Assembly (NCBI RefSeq): GCF_001625305.1
Contig: NW_017804598.1
Span: 801,342-865,341 of the forward strand
Source of the DNA: Branchiostoma belcheri
Lineage: Eukaryota; Chordata; Leptocardii; Amphioxiformes; Branchiostomatidae
DNA length: 64,000 nucleotides
Reading direction: 5' to 3'
The notes below the pieces were generated by a model. The model saw only the letters and a program-made list of their open reading frames with translations. It made no database searches and was not told where the DNA came from. A program made the translations under genes and the position numbers. The stretch's first letter is position 1, and every line of letters starts with the position of its first letter. Shown piece after piece: positions 1 to 10,927 of this stretch.

Positions 1-714
1 AATCTGTCATAGCTCAGTACCGCATACTCTCCACGACTCCTAGCGGCTCTCAGCTCAGGGAGAAGTTCTGCTCGCTTCTTTCTAACTGCATCGGAGAAGT
101 CTTCATTAATGTACATGTGCGTGTTCTTTAGATGAGATCTTGCTTTGTTTAGGATAAGCTGTTTGTCCTTGTACCTTAGCAGTTTTACAACAACTGGCCT
201 CGGTCGGGGGTTATTCTTATTGAATGCACCATTCCGGTGTGCCCTCTCAATCTCGATGTCTTTCGCTTCCAGCTTTAGGTTCTTTGTGATTATGTCCCGA
301 ACCTTAACCTCGGTGTCAGCCCAGGATTCACTGTTACTATCTACCTTCAATACCATCGATGATGATGTTGTTTCGTCGGCTTTGATTCTCAAGGTAATCA
401 ACCTTTTTGGCCATCTCTGATTCTACTGATGGTGTTGGGTTCTTTTTCGAATCTTTGTCTGACGCTTTAAGTGAATCAATTTCAGCTTGTGAGAATTGAA
501 GGGAGGTCTTTAGTTCCTGTACTTCTCTCACCAACGAGTCGATCCGTTTGTTGGAGGATTCCATTAGCATCTGAGTGAAATTTTGAAATATGGATTCCTG
601 TCGTTTTAGAAGGTCTTCATAATGCTGTTTGTTTTGTTCAAGCATTTCTTTCATTTCTTTAACAGTAACCACATCATCGTCGGTTTGCCCTTTTTGGTTG
701 CGTGTGTTTGGCAT
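1..714 (-). mobile_element. Broken non-LTR retrotransposon (LINE) ORF1 fragment
   Basis: Reading down from an ATG at 714, the minus strand encodes a charged coiled coil (about 60 residues rich in E, K, Q and L), then the motif LENQSRRNNIIIDGI, typical of ORF1 proteins of L1/CR1-like retrotransposons. A one-base frameshift near 336-342 breaks the frame (stop at 337). In the next frame the protein continues to the window edge with features of the ORF1 RNA-binding part, such as ERAHRNG and a C-terminal stretch rich in K, R and E. No reverse transcriptase is inside the window; it would lie to the left. The copy is therefore a fragment or an old inactive insertion. The exact clade is not decided. 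Confidence 0.8.
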
Positions 715-2020
715 GATTAGGAGTGAATGTAAGAGGGAACGATCCCACCTGCGTGATGACGAGATTAGTCTTGTTATTTGCTGCACCTGGACGTCTCCGT
801 CACGTAATTTGGGGTGGGTGGTGGGTCTGAAACAAAGATCAGATCGCGGCAGCCAACGTCCAAATAAAGTAAACTATATGGACAATAATTGTAGATGGCA
901 GTGAATACAGAGGTCTCAATGACACTTACCGGCGGGGGCTCCGGTAAAGGAGCCCGCTGCGGTGAAATCGCTCACTGGGGGACTGATCGAACTTCACGTC
1001 CTTTTCAGTCGTAACTATGGGGGTCTTCTCGACGGCTGGTTTCAGCTTTACTTGTCCAAATTCACCAGATTTCCTGCATCAGACTACTCTTCAGCACATT
1101 AACGTTGATATTCGGTGATGATTTCAGGATGATGACACGTTTGTTGGAGGCTTTTAGGTCACAAGATCGGTGGCATGTCAGGACTCGAACCCGGGACCTC
1201 TAGGTTCCGAGTCGCGCATTCTGCCGCTACACCACACGACCCTTTAAACGTTAACCCTGATACCAAATTTTAAAAAAAAATCATATAAATCAAAGAAGCT
1301 ATTCTAACATTTACCATAAATAATGCAAATGAGTTCCTGACTGGAAAAACGTTATGTTTTTTATGATGTTCATGTTCACTTGACTCCACTTGACAAATGC
1401 CACAAGTATTAAATTTTCGCCGTTTACCAAGAGTATGGAATTATAGCATTTTCTCATTAATTATGCAAATTGAACCACAATTTACATAAGTAATATCTCC
1501 CAATGTCCCTCGTCCTTTTAATTACATATGTCACTAGTTTGAACTGTCCTAATATGAAACGCAGCAGACTCATAGAATTTTATTAATCATGTAAATTAGA
1601 TCCTGATTTGCATAATGGTAATTTAATTATGTTAAGCATCCCTTAAACTACCTAAATACCACAAATAGCGACAATCTGCCATCCGGAGAGAGAGAGAGAG
1701 AGTCTCTTAAGGTTACTCAACTGTTCGTTCGCTTGCATATGTAATAAAACATCTGGACACCAGTCCACAAATGATATAGCAAGGCAAGGATATAGCAAAG
1801 ACTGATCTAAGCGCAACAGCTTCTCGCTGATTCAAATACCATTGGTATATGGTTTGAACAGAAAAAAAGGCGAAAGGCATTGAACCCTACAATTACATTC
1901 AGTCTGCAAGTATAATTCAAGAATTCGCGGGACACAGCAGTAAACGTGACAAACATTTATAAAGTTTAAAGTTTATTCCCTTTCTACTCTAACTGGAGTC
2001 TCATTAGACATTTTGTAACT
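715..2020. other. Upstream DNA without a recognised gene
   Basis: Between the LINE fragment and the microsatellite I see no coding signal. The first part (to about 1170) may be 5' untranslated sequence of the retrotransposon. From 1250 to 1980 the DNA is AT-rich, with a short AG-repeat tract near 1686-1702. Confidence 0.5.
1171..1242 (-). repeat. Degenerate tRNA-like element (Arg-like), SINE head or tRNA pseudogene
   Basis: On the minus strand there is a polymerase III A box (TGGTGTAGCGG) followed at tRNA spacing by a B box (GGTTCGAGTCC). The flanks resemble acceptor arms but mismatch at two of seven pairs, and the anticodon stem does not pair. The anticodon region most resembles tRNA-Arg with a lost base. 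It is therefore more likely a tRNA-derived SINE or pseudogene than a working tRNA. Confidence 0.6.
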
Positions 2021-2144
2021 TTGTGTGTATGTATGTATGTTTGTATGTATGTATGTATGTATGTATGTATGTATGTATGTATGTATGTATGTATGTATGT
2101 ATGTATGTATGTATGTATGTATGTATGTATGTATGTATGTATGA
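2021..2144. repeat. (ATGT)n microsatellite
   Basis: About 120 bases of almost uninterrupted four-base repeat with one or two substitutions near the left end. It lies about 315 bases upstream of the SMYD5-like start codon. Open frames through it are repeat artefacts. Confidence 0.97.
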
Positions 2145-2458
2145 TGCCGAGTTCCGTAACATGACCCAAGTTCACGTCTTCATACTTGCTCGTTTGATTG
2201 ACACGACTACTGTTAACGGTCCTTGCGATTCGTGTTACACGATCTTCCCTGGCAGCTGCGTATGTCGCGGCCTGTGTGCCACATATAGACACGCCTCTCC
2301 CTAAAAATATCCTCAGCTATCTGCGCTGCCTGGCCTGTGTCAGAGACGGCATTTTCCCGGTCGCCCGGCGTTGTAACAGCACTGGTCAAATCCGCTCTCT
2401 GTTCTTCCTGTGTAACACGTGTTGCCTGTATATTGTCTAACAAGTTGAAGGGGAGAAC

Positions 2459-2957
2459 ATGGCAACGGAAACTAAGATGTCTAACGGCGACGTCAAGAAA
2501 GGAGGGAAGAGTGCAGAGGAGACCATGTCGATGTCCGAACTGCTGGAGAAATTCAAGAGTGAACTGGAGAGCGCCGGACAAGACGACAACGCCGAGTTTA
2601 ACGCTCTCCGCCTGTGCAGTCAGGACCCTTACCCGGGGGACGCCGAGAAGGCGGAGGAGGAGGAGGCATGGCTGCAGGAGCACAGCTACACGGACCCCGC
2701 CTGGATGATGGAGCGGGAGCGGGATCCCACCGCCGCAGCCATGGAGGCCGAGGTGGCGCAAGTACTCCGGGACACGGGAAGTCACGAGAAGGCGCTGGAA
2801 CACTTCACCCTGGCGCTGGAGCTGGACCCGGGCGTGCTGGATTACTGGGCCCTCCGCGCGCAGGCTAACTTCACCATGAAGAACTACCGAGAGGCCTTCC
2901 GGGACTGCATCAGTGTGCACAAGGACATCAGGCCCGTCGCTATGTGGAAAATTGGAG
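2459..2957 (+). CDS. SMYD5-like exon 1: acidic N-terminus and TPR helices
   Basis: Encodes residues 1-166 plus one base. GC-rich, with a clear TPR pattern (TGSHEKALEHFTLALELDP). Donor is GAG|GTGAAC. The large minus-strand open frame over this exon is a shadow of its GC-rich codon use. Confidence 0.88.
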
Positions 2958-5900
2958 GTGAACTACAGTTCATACTAATAGAAGTCATGTTTGGGAATTT
3001 TTTTAGAATTTCCTTTTCAGATCTTCTTGAATCGATATTACATTTATAGTGTTGGAGCTTATTTTTAGCTGTCAGTATCTGTCTAAGGCCCAAGGAATGC
3101 TTTTTAGAAATCGTCCGTAGTTTAATCCTTGCCCAACAGGAGTCTCCATAAGTGGGTCACAGCAAGCGAACTTGAACATATTTTCTTCTCACCCAAGGCC
3201 ATTGTTAAGGCCATAAAGCCAATGCCACGTGCTGACAGAAGTGGAAACATAACTTTATGTCCCGTGGCTCTATCCCCGCTCTGTGCACGTCAATCATGGG
3301 CATTTCTCTGCTTTAATGAACATGACACCTGCGTCAACCGCTGTAAGCGACAGGGCCAAATGTCAACACAAACTTCGCGGAAAAATGTTCGCGATAGGCT
3401 GGTGTCGCACAAGGGGTTTCGTATGTCTCTGTTTGACCATTTTTTAGTCATACATGTATTTCTTCTTCTAGCAATTTCTTTATACAATCCAATATATAGT
3501 GGTGCCGCACACTTGCTTATATGAACGACAGCACTAAACAATAAATCAGCACATGTGGCAAAATATGCCAACGGGAACGCATAAACAAAACTAGGATTTG
3601 TACATGTAAACGATGAGAAAAATACTGTATGTGCAAAAAGCGCTAAATGAAATATTTGCCTCACTATCCAGGGAGGGTGCTGTCCAGTCTGGGACAGTAC
3701 GTGCTGTCCGAGGTGTGGCTCCGACGTGCCAGCCGGCTGACCGAGGGCAACGACTACGAGGCTCTTCTGCTGTTCCAGCAGACCCGCATCCACCGCTTCT
3801 ATGACCCTCTGACCGAGGGCACGTCTGTGCAGGTAAACCGCGCGAATCGTTTTCTTTAGTCTACTTCAAGAGACCTTGTTATTTACATAATAACATGGTT
3901 ATAAAAGCATACACACAAAAAGACAACGGAGATCCCATTCCTCCATAAATTATATGCAGCTAGATTTTATATTTTGTCTCATTTGTAATGAAAACAAGGT
4001 TGTGATTAATCACTATCTATTTTAATTGATGGCCGTCTATACTGAAATTACATAATTTTACATAATGCGTGTGACATAAATCATTTCCTTTGACAGGGTG
4101 CCAATCCATTTCAACATTTCATCATTAATTAAGTAAATAAACTCCGCATTTACATAATCCGCATTTACATAATTTTTTAAGTGATGTTCACCTTTAACTA
4201 AATTACACGTATCGTACGTATGAACTTCACATCATTTACCACTGTAGCTAAGGAATCATTGCATTTTTTAATTGATTAGGCAAATTAGGCCCTTATTTAC
4301 CACGCAGCCAATTGGGCAACTCCACTATTCTGAATCCGTTGGTTACGTGACAATCGTTCAGGATATACAAAATGGCCTCCAAATAAATCTATTTAAATTG
4401 ATGTTCTTCTCCACTTACATTGCATAACTTGTAGGAGTGAGAGTCCTATCTTTTGTCAGAATTCCATTTTAACATTTCATCACAAAGCTGCAAAACACTT
4501 TCATATTTACATATTCTACGCACAGCAATGTTAACAATGAACTTACTTACACATGTCAAGTAAACTCTCAAGTATTCATTTAAAGGTTTTGTATCATTAG
4601 GATGGTACAAAAGTAAATTTTTGGTCATTTCTTTGATTCTAAAGTTGAATCAACCCTAGTGCTCCATTGCAAATAAGTGCAATTCAGGGAGTAGAGTAGA
4701 GGTGCCAAAATGTGACACCTTACGTGTGTATTTAAAAGTTTGAAACACAGCTGTCACCCATCTTTGTTTACATTCTGATCTTTGGTGGTGGTGCCACAAA
4801 CTGTACATGTGCTTCTCGTGCGGGCTGTTTTAGCGCCAACCATAAATGTCAGAAATGTGAGAAAATTAAACAAATATGTTTAAAAGTGGAAGTTAATTAC
4901 TATCACACGAATGTTTCCTGAATTAAGACATTTTTGCTGTAAATATGTTACATAATGTACCCTTAACAACGTCTCCAGGTGAGGTTCACGAAGTACGGCC
5001 GCGCGGTGTTCTGTAGTGAGGACGTGGAGGAGGGGCAGGAGCTGTTCCGGGACACTCCCGTCATCTCCGCGCAGACGGACGACTCCGCCCGGGCGCACCC
5101 CGCCTGCAGCCACTGCGCCGTCTCCCTCCTCACCGCCGAGGACTACTTCGGACTGGACACGTTCAGGAAGATGAACAAGGCTCAGAAGGCTATCATCAAG
5201 AAGGCCTGGCCGAAGGTGGGTGTGTCAGTCCTGAGCATGAAAAAATTCTACTATTAAAATCATAGAAACTTCAGATTGTAGAAGAAGAGGGCCAATTCGT
5301 CTTCCACTGCCTCAAAAGAAGAAGTCAAACCCAACAAATCTAGCTTGAAGTATATTTTAGAATGTAGTATTCAGTACGCTGTAGGAACAGGTTCTCAATA
5401 ACATTGTATTTGTCAATATTATTTTCTTGTTTCAAGTTACTTGTACTTGCAATTATCCTTTGTGTATGTATTTGTATACTAGTATGCAATTGATTGGACC
5501 TATGTAAGTCAGACGCCATCTGCAATGAAATACCCGTGCACTAAAACATAATGGTACAGCATGGTACCCTAAGTACAGCATGTAGATACAGCAGCTAGCA
5601 TGGCTCAGTTGGTAGAAATGACGCCTGCGAATAACAAGGTCGTAGGTTCGATCCTAACCTAACTCACCTGATTTTAACAGAACTCTTGGGAAATGCACAT
5701 CTAAAGTGCCAGTATGAACGTCGTCAGTTCTCATCCTGGTAAAGACGTGTGCCACAGACAAGTGCACATACTAAGTACCAGCATGATGTCTTCTTCATTC
5801 TGGTAGAAACATGTGCCACAGAATCACGTGCACTATAGAGAAAAGATTTTAGCTCCTATTTATTTTATTCTAGCTTGAATAATTTGAGAGGTCATTTGAG

Positions 5901-7816
5901 GCCATAACATTAGATATGATAGCCTGGGTGTCAGACTGACGCAAGGGCAAGTATACAGACAAGTTCGCATGTCCCCAACCAATGCAATTTTACAATGGAG
6001 GCTCCTCAGTTAAACTCTGACTGGTGGCCCATACAAGTCTAGCATCCAGGCTATCTACAGGACCAACCGGGGACTAAACTAGTGATGGCTACCATCCAAG
6101 GAAAGGGGTACACCACAAACGATACTCTCACGGCTGTAAATGTCTGTCCTGTACCGTGCTACAGGTGACGTCGTACCCGTGCCCCCACTGTAAGCGTGAG
6201 AAGTACTGCAGTCTGGAGTGCCGGACTCACGCCTGGAGGCAGCACCACTGCCACCTCTGTCCCTCCATCAACCCGCCGGCCGCCAAACTGTACGACTTCT
6301 GCGCCAAGGGGACCACGCAGGAGAAAGGTAAGCAACTTTCTGAGAGGAAAATACCTCTTTATGTTCGCCGTACCAAAAGTTCGCGGTCTGAGAAAAGCGG
6401 ATTGTACGTACACCGGTAACGTTTCGTGCAGCAAAAAGGAAGTTGGAAAAATTTTTTTTTTCACGGTAAAGATAAGTGTGCAGTACAGAAGTGACCAGGA
6501 AACCCGCGAATATTAAAGTACCGCAAAAAAATCGTGATTTACAATGCAAGAATCTTCATGATGTCAGAATCTTATGTATGCAGGCATCCATTCATACCAC
6601 AATGCCAAGTACAAGTTCCGTGTAGCAAACAATCGCAAATCAAACTGTAGAAAATGTAGAGATTTGTACAAAACACCTATCAATGAACTAGTCCTCGTTT
6701 GTTGCCATTGTCATGATCTGTCTGCCCCACAGGGATGTGGAACTCCATGTTCAGCCCGATGATCATGGCGCGTATCTGGGCGAACATCCTGACCCGTGTG
6801 AAGGAGCTGGGCGTGAAGGGGGAACCTACTAAAGACGACTGGGCCCGCGCCAAGGAGCCGTACCGCCGCTTCCTCGGCTTCGGTGTGTCTGGTTTCGTCA
6901 AACAGGTGGGGAGGATGTTTGTCTCTGTCGTGTTGTACGATCGGTTTTCAACCAACCAACCAATAGGCCGATCCTGACTGCCTATCACAATAAGTTAACT
7001 CTTTGACCAATGAGAGAATGGCAATTATCGTTTCGACCAATAGAGTGGCTACTATATCCGTTAACTATTTGCAAAGTTTATGATTAGTCTATTTTCAAGC
7101 CTACACATGTGTATGCTGTTCACTGTATGATCGTAGCTCAATATGTGGCGGTATGTTTGTCTTTCTCCCAGATTCCTAAGATGCTGAAGATCATGCAAGC
7201 GATTTTCCAGAACACCGAGATCAAGTACAAGATCGACGAGCTGGAGTTCGAGAGGCGCTACTACCAGGTGGCGTGTAACGTCCAGTCGTTCGGGCCGCCC
7301 TGCGTCACCTGGCACGAGTTCGTGGCGGAGTTCCACCGCACGTCCCGTCCGGGGGAGAACCACCGGCGGGTGGCGCAGGAGATGCGGGGGGAGCCAAAGG
7401 ACGTGACGTTCGGCGGCCTGTACGCCCTGCAGTCCAGCCTGAACCACTCCTGCGACAAGAACGTGGATGTGATGGACGGGATGGTGGACGGGAAGCCCGG
7501 GGTGGTCATCCGGGCCAAGCAGGGCATCAAGAAAGGCGGGGAGCTGTACACCACGTACATCGACACGTCCATGCAGCGCCCCCAGCGCCGCGCTTGGCTC
7601 TACCGCGCCTACCACTTCTGGTGCGAGTGCGAGAGGTGTAAGTTTGAGGGGGACGACTGCAGCATCTGTACACAGTGCGAGAAGAAGGCGCCCAAAGACG
7701 AACCCTTCTCCGTCTGTAGCCGCTGCCACCGGGCCTGGTACTGTACTCCCAAATGTCAGAAGGTGGCGTGGAAGGCAGGGCATAAGAAGATCTGTAAGGC
7801 CTGGCCAAGCACTTAG
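2459..7816 (+). CDS. SMYD5-like TPR-SET-MYND protein with a second C-terminal MYND finger (6 exons)
   Basis: Predicted protein lysine methyltransferase-like protein of 625 residues. Exons: 2459-2957, 3672-3832, 4979-5215, 6165-6327, 6733-6905, 7172-7816; all junctions are GT/AG and phases match. Domains: acidic N-terminus; TPR-like helices about 93-160; SET N-part from about 221 (GRAVFCSEDVEEGQELF); first MYND with ligands C263/C266, C305/C308, C314/C318, H326 or H327 and C331; a helical insert; SET core with NHSC at 502-505 and GGELYTTYID at 533-542; post-SET CECERC at 562-567; second MYND with C577/C580, C593/C596, C602/C606, H615 and C619. The long spacing inside the first MYND and the LQSSLNHSC block resemble SMYD5; TPR and a terminal MYND are not part of standard SMYD1-5. 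Start chosen as the first ATG of an exon open to a good donor. Substrate cannot be told from sequence. Confidence 0.88.
3672..3832 (+). CDS. SMYD5-like exon 2: helical linker
   Basis: 161 bases; completes the split Gly codon and ends in phase 0 (TSVQ|GTAAAC). Encodes helical sequence that may continue the TPR region, running up to the SET domain. Confidence 0.85.
4979..5215 (+). CDS. SMYD5-like exon 3: SET N-part and first MYND cysteine pair
   Basis: 79 codons, phase 0 at both ends. Holds the SET opening strand (KYGRAVFCSEDV) and CSHC, the first zinc pair, followed by a long helical insertion before the second pair in the next exon. Confidence 0.9.
5594..5668 (+). repeat. tRNA-derived SINE-like element in SMYD5-like intron 3
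   Basis: A box TGGCTCAGTTGG and B box GGTTCGATCC are at tRNA-like spacing. The anticodon arm is poorly paired. It sits in an intron and is likely a short tRNA-derived repeat. Confidence 0.6.
6165..6327 (+). CDS. SMYD5-like exon 4: rest of first MYND finger
   Basis: Encodes CPHCKREKYCSLEC followed by WRQHHCHLC, giving the remaining six zinc ligands. Ends with one base of a split codon at AAAG|GTAAGC. Confidence 0.9.
6345..6546. mobile_element. MITE with TACTGTAAAT-type ends, divergent copy
   Basis: Begins just inside intron 4, about 20 bases past the donor. It matches the element at 35165-35369 in its left part (TTATGTTCGC) and in its right part (GTACAGAAGTGAC, then AAAGTACC and TGATTTACA). 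Non-coding. Confidence 0.6.
6733..6905 (+). CDS. SMYD5-like exon 5: helical insert between MYND and SET core
   Basis: 173 bases; the split codon is completed in frame and the exon ends in phase 0 (VKQ|GTGGGG). Encodes a Met- and Trp-rich helical stretch like the intervening segment of SMYD5. Confidence 0.87.
7172..7816 (+). CDS. SMYD5-like exon 6: SET core, post-SET and second MYND
   Basis: 215 codons including the stop. Contains the SET cofactor motif NHSC, the catalytic-side GGELYTTYID, the post-SET Cys cluster and, directly after it, a full eight-ligand MYND finger ending near WKAGHKKICK. The extra finger is in the same uninterrupted exon, so it cannot be a splice-model error. Confidence 0.92.
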   Translation: MPKMLKIMQAIFQNTEIKYKIDELEFERRYYQVACNVQSFGPPCVTWHEFVAEFHRTSRPGENHRRVAQEMRGEPKDVTFGGLYALQSSLNHSCDKNVDVMDGMVDGKPGVVIRAKQGIKKGGELYTTYIDTSMQRPQRRAWLYRAYHFWCECERCKFEGDDCSICTQCEKKAPKDEPFSVCSRCHRAWYCTPKCQKVAWKAGHKKICKAWPST

Positions 7817-8019
7817 GGCCAGTAAAATCAGGGCGTGTGTTGCTTTTCGGAAGGGGAAACAGATTTTAAGCACTGCCGAAGTTTAGGTTGGTGAAAATGC
7901 CAAGGTCTTACGTCCGAGTTGCAGTGAACGTATACCATAAGCGTAGATGTTCTATTGGAAAAGTTGAACGGAGATGGAGTTTGACATTAAATTGATTTTC
8001 AAAGATGTGAAAGAACAAA

Positions 8020-8025
8020 AATAAA
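8020..8025 (+). promoter_or_regulatory. Probable polyadenylation signal of the SMYD5-like gene
   Basis: AATAAA about 200 bases after the stop codon, in AT-rich sequence; the first good signal downstream. Confidence 0.6.
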
Positions 8026-8239
8026 AACAATTCATTGTGTGTTGTACCATGTTCTGTGTGCTCAGTCATTTTGTTTCACCTTCCTGACCACTTAGATTTC
8101 ATAATGGAGAAAACTTTTTGTATGCTCCGTAGAATACAAAATGTACGTAAAATGTATAAATTATTCTCAACTAGAGGTCGGAGATCTCATGTCTTCGTCA
8201 GAGGTACATCGTTCTAGAGAAATTAACATGCGTATTCTT

Positions 8240-8355
8240 CGCTCTTTTCATTTTTATTTTTGGCCGGATTTTTATTTTTTTTTCGCCCGCGCGCACTAGT
8301 TTGGGGGTCTTCAGAGGATGTCATCCATAAAATTAAGTCGGTGTGGCTTTACTGG
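8240..8355. mobile_element. Right end of a Harbinger-type MITE (GGCCACACTGACTTAAT family)
   Basis: Shares the block from TTTTTGGCCGGAT through GGATGTCATCCATAAAATTAA with the complete element at 30459-30862. Only this end is clear here. A more diverged relative ends near 8680 (GTCATCCATAGCAATTACTTGGTGTGGCC). Confidence 0.6.
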
Positions 8356-8699
8356 AAAAAAACGTTCAAGAAATTCTTACTGTGTTGAAAGTGTCACGAC
8401 AGCGCCGCAAAATATAATAAGAGAAGATGTTATAAAGGAAAGAATCAGAACAGGGTGACTACTGCTGTTTTGTTAATTTGTCTTTATGACAATAGAAGAC
8501 TTGTTTCTTGTGTTCTTTGTGTCCTAACATTTGTACTTCTACAGTTAGTTTATTCCAAATCTAGGCATATCGCTTTTCGGCCCTTCGCGTTTTTATTGCG
8601 CGCTTGCCTTAAATTTAAGGTAATTAGATTTAAGGTCTCCAGTGGACGTCATCCATAGCAATTACTTGGTGTGGCCGTAAAAAATAACCTGACATATGT

Positions 8700-9838
8700 C
8701 CAACCTATCCTCCCCCTGCTGAAGTTATAGTACAATCCCTCAATGTAACGTCATTTGATCCCATCCCATTATGGGGTTCCCCGGCTATATCCAGCTGTCG
8801 GCTGTCTCCAAGCAGATGTAGGTGGGGGGTTTCTAAACACAAAAGGTCCTATTACGGGGACATAACGACCTCCACGACTCTCATCTTAGAACTCAATCTT
8901 GGAGACCACGACAGTAACATGCCTATCACATTTCGTTAACTTCCATCCACACATACAAAAGTTATCCTGCTCACAAGAAAAATTAACAAAATGCCCCCTG
9001 TAGTCACAACGAAACCCCCCACGAAGCTCAGTAACGAACTTAACCTTGGTCCCGACAATAGTAAGCACCACACCAAGAATTATAATCAACATTTTACAAA
9101 TACTTGAGTTATCTTGCTAACAAGCCACAAACACAAAAGGTGCACTAACGTGACGCACGGACCCCCCACGAAGCCGAAACTTGTACTTGACTTCGGCCTC
9201 AACAGCGGTAATCTGCCTGCCAAAAATCATGGACGTCGAATGATGCCTTCCAGAGTTATATCGCAAAATCCGCAGTTCCCCACACTCCGGCGAGACAATT
9301 TCATAGTCCTTCTGACGAAGACAAATAGTGTGTTAAAGCTTTTGCATTAAATCAAACGTATTCACTAATTTCTTGTCCATTTCAATTTCATTGAAGTACC
9401 AGGCACATTGTTTTAAAACGGGAGATCTGGATTCTAGATCATCGCATGTTTGGTGCTTTCTTCGCCCTTCATTATTACATCCATTATGCGCTTTCTGCAG
9501 AGAAAAAGAAACAAAAATTCCCTACGCGGGAAACATACCAATTTAGAAGATACCAGTTACCCGGACAGAGAAAAGCCGTACTTCAACACGCTGTTTATTG
9601 GTATCCATAGAGACAGTTATGAATAGGTGACTTCAAGCACTTCACTTCAGCACTGAGAATAGCACTATGGAACTGTTCATTCAGCCAACGGGCGGATATT
9701 TCCACAACCATTTTTCAAATGAGCGTGTTTGAAATACTGTTTGCTGACAAACTCTGAACGGTGTGTGGCGAACCTTGTTATGTTTGCAAATACGAGCTGA
9801 CCTGATGACGATGAACTTCACTAGAAGTTAGAACGCAC
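8700..9838. other. Repeat-rich DNA between the SMYD5-like and DnaJ genes
   Basis: No convincing gene. At 8808 there is a CTCCAAGCAGA terminus like those of the fold-back elements at 21712 and 22493. Parts around 9000 and 9160 are loosely similar (CCCCCCACGAAG), suggesting an old internal duplication. The last about 200 bases should contain the DnaJ promoter, but I see no clear TATA box. Confidence 0.4.
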
Positions 9839-10927
9839 ATGTGGAACAGCATGCGACCGTATTCTCCATATTGGATTGTCTTGTTGGCAGCATGGCACAG
9901 TGCTTTTATTATTGCAGTCTGCACAGCCGATAAGCAAGATCTAGATCACTACGAAGTCTTGGGTGTTCCTCGTAACGCAAAATCCGCAGACATCAAGCGG
10001 GCCTTCAGGCGACTGGCAGCCGAGCACCACCCGGATAAAAACAAGGATCCGGGAGCCGAGGCCCGGTTTACAGAGATCGTCGAAGCGTACGAAGTACTTA
10101 CCGACGAGCAACTGCGGGCGGTGTACGACAAAGATGGTCACAGCGGAGTGGAGAAGTTCAAACGCGAAGGCCAGGCTTCATCTGAGAGTCAAAGATTCAG
10201 AAAAAGGCAGTTTGACATTCAAATCGAAGAAATCATCGCCGAGCTCTTGATGCTGTTCAAATTCGCCAAAAAGGCCAACGGACCATGGGGGCCCAACTCG
10301 CGGCCTTTCGTCATTTTCAGCCCGAAGGATGCTGACTTTCCTTTTCGCTTCAATGAACCATGGCATTTACCCACCCGAAGGAAGGAAAACCGTGAAAAAT
10401 ACAACAAAATGGGTGAAGAGTACCCTGGTAGAGAAAGGGCAAGAACCTATTTTCGACAAATGTACAGCGAGGAGGCAAACGGAAGCCCAAATCACGAACA
10501 ACCCATCTTTCCCCACCAGAAAAAGTTGAACGAAAATGCGAGACCGAACATGGAGAGCATACTACATTTCACCACTGGACCACGGACGTTTAGCAAAAAA
10601 TATCATAACGATAACGCGTCTCCTTTTACCAGGAGAAATGCATATGAAAACAAGCAAGGAAAGCACGGGGCAGATTGGACGTTCAAGCCACCAGGCAAAA
10701 AACAGGGCAGTGACGATTTTCCTGGAGGAGCAAGTCGCATGCATGAGAGGAAATTTTACATGCACAATAATCATGGGCGGGAAAAGTCAAGGAAAGGAAC
10801 AGACGTACCTGACGTTAAGGGGTTTGTTCCCACCTCAAGACTTCCGACGGGACACAACAGGCAACAGACCAAAGACAGGAGGACCTTCATACGCGACACA
10901 CTTAGTAAAGGTAAACAACGTGAATAG
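9839..10927 (+). CDS. Secretory-pathway J-domain (Hsp40) protein, single exon
   Basis: 362 residues. Residues about 11-30 form a hydrophobic segment ([16 protein letters not shown]) ending in CTA, likely a signal peptide or anchor. The J domain is about 35-104 with HPD at 64-66, the motif that stimulates Hsp70 ATPase. In the ER this would act on BiP. Residues 105-362 are basic, low in hydrophobics and rich in N, R, K and P, with possible N-glycosylation sites (NGS, NAS). There is no G/F-rich region, no zinc fingers and no KDEL-type tail (it ends KGKQRE). The J domain is closest in style to ERdj4/DNAJB9, but the C-terminal half is not recognisable as that family. No intron interrupts the frame. 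Start: first ATG, just before the hydrophobic segment. A variant ATTAAA lies at 10954. Confidence 0.88.
   Translation: MWNSMRPYSPYWIVLLAAWHSAFIIAVCTADKQDLDHYEVLGVPRNAKSADIKRAFRRLAAEHHPDKNKDPGAEARFTEIVEAYEVLTDEQLRAVYDKDGHSGVEKFKREGQASSESQRFRKRQFDIQIEEIIAELLMLFKFAKKANGPWGPNSRPFVIFSPKDADFPFRFNEPWHLPTRRKENREKYNKMGEEYPGRERARTYFRQMYSEEANGSPNHEQPIFPHQKKLNENARPNMESILHFTTGPRTFSKKYHNDNASPFTRRNAYENKQGKHGADWTFKPPGKKQGSDDFPGGASRMHERKFYMHNNHGREKSRKGTDVPDVKGFVPTSRLPTGHNRQQTKDRRTFIRDTLSKGKQRE

Noticed and set aside
1984-2304. Repeat peptides (THTYI-like and MYVC-like)
   Set aside because: Translations of the ATGT microsatellite.
2213-2920. 235-codon minus-strand open frame over SMYD5-like exon 1
   Set aside because: Antisense shadow of a GC-rich coding exon; no homology and it runs into the microsatellite side.
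7061-7873. 270-codon minus-strand open frame over SMYD5-like exon 6
   Set aside because: Antisense shadow; the plus strand carries SET and MYND motifs.
8886-9092. 68-codon Cys-containing frame with hydrophobic start
   Set aside because: Lies in repeat-derived DNA with no promoter or homology; odd cysteine count.
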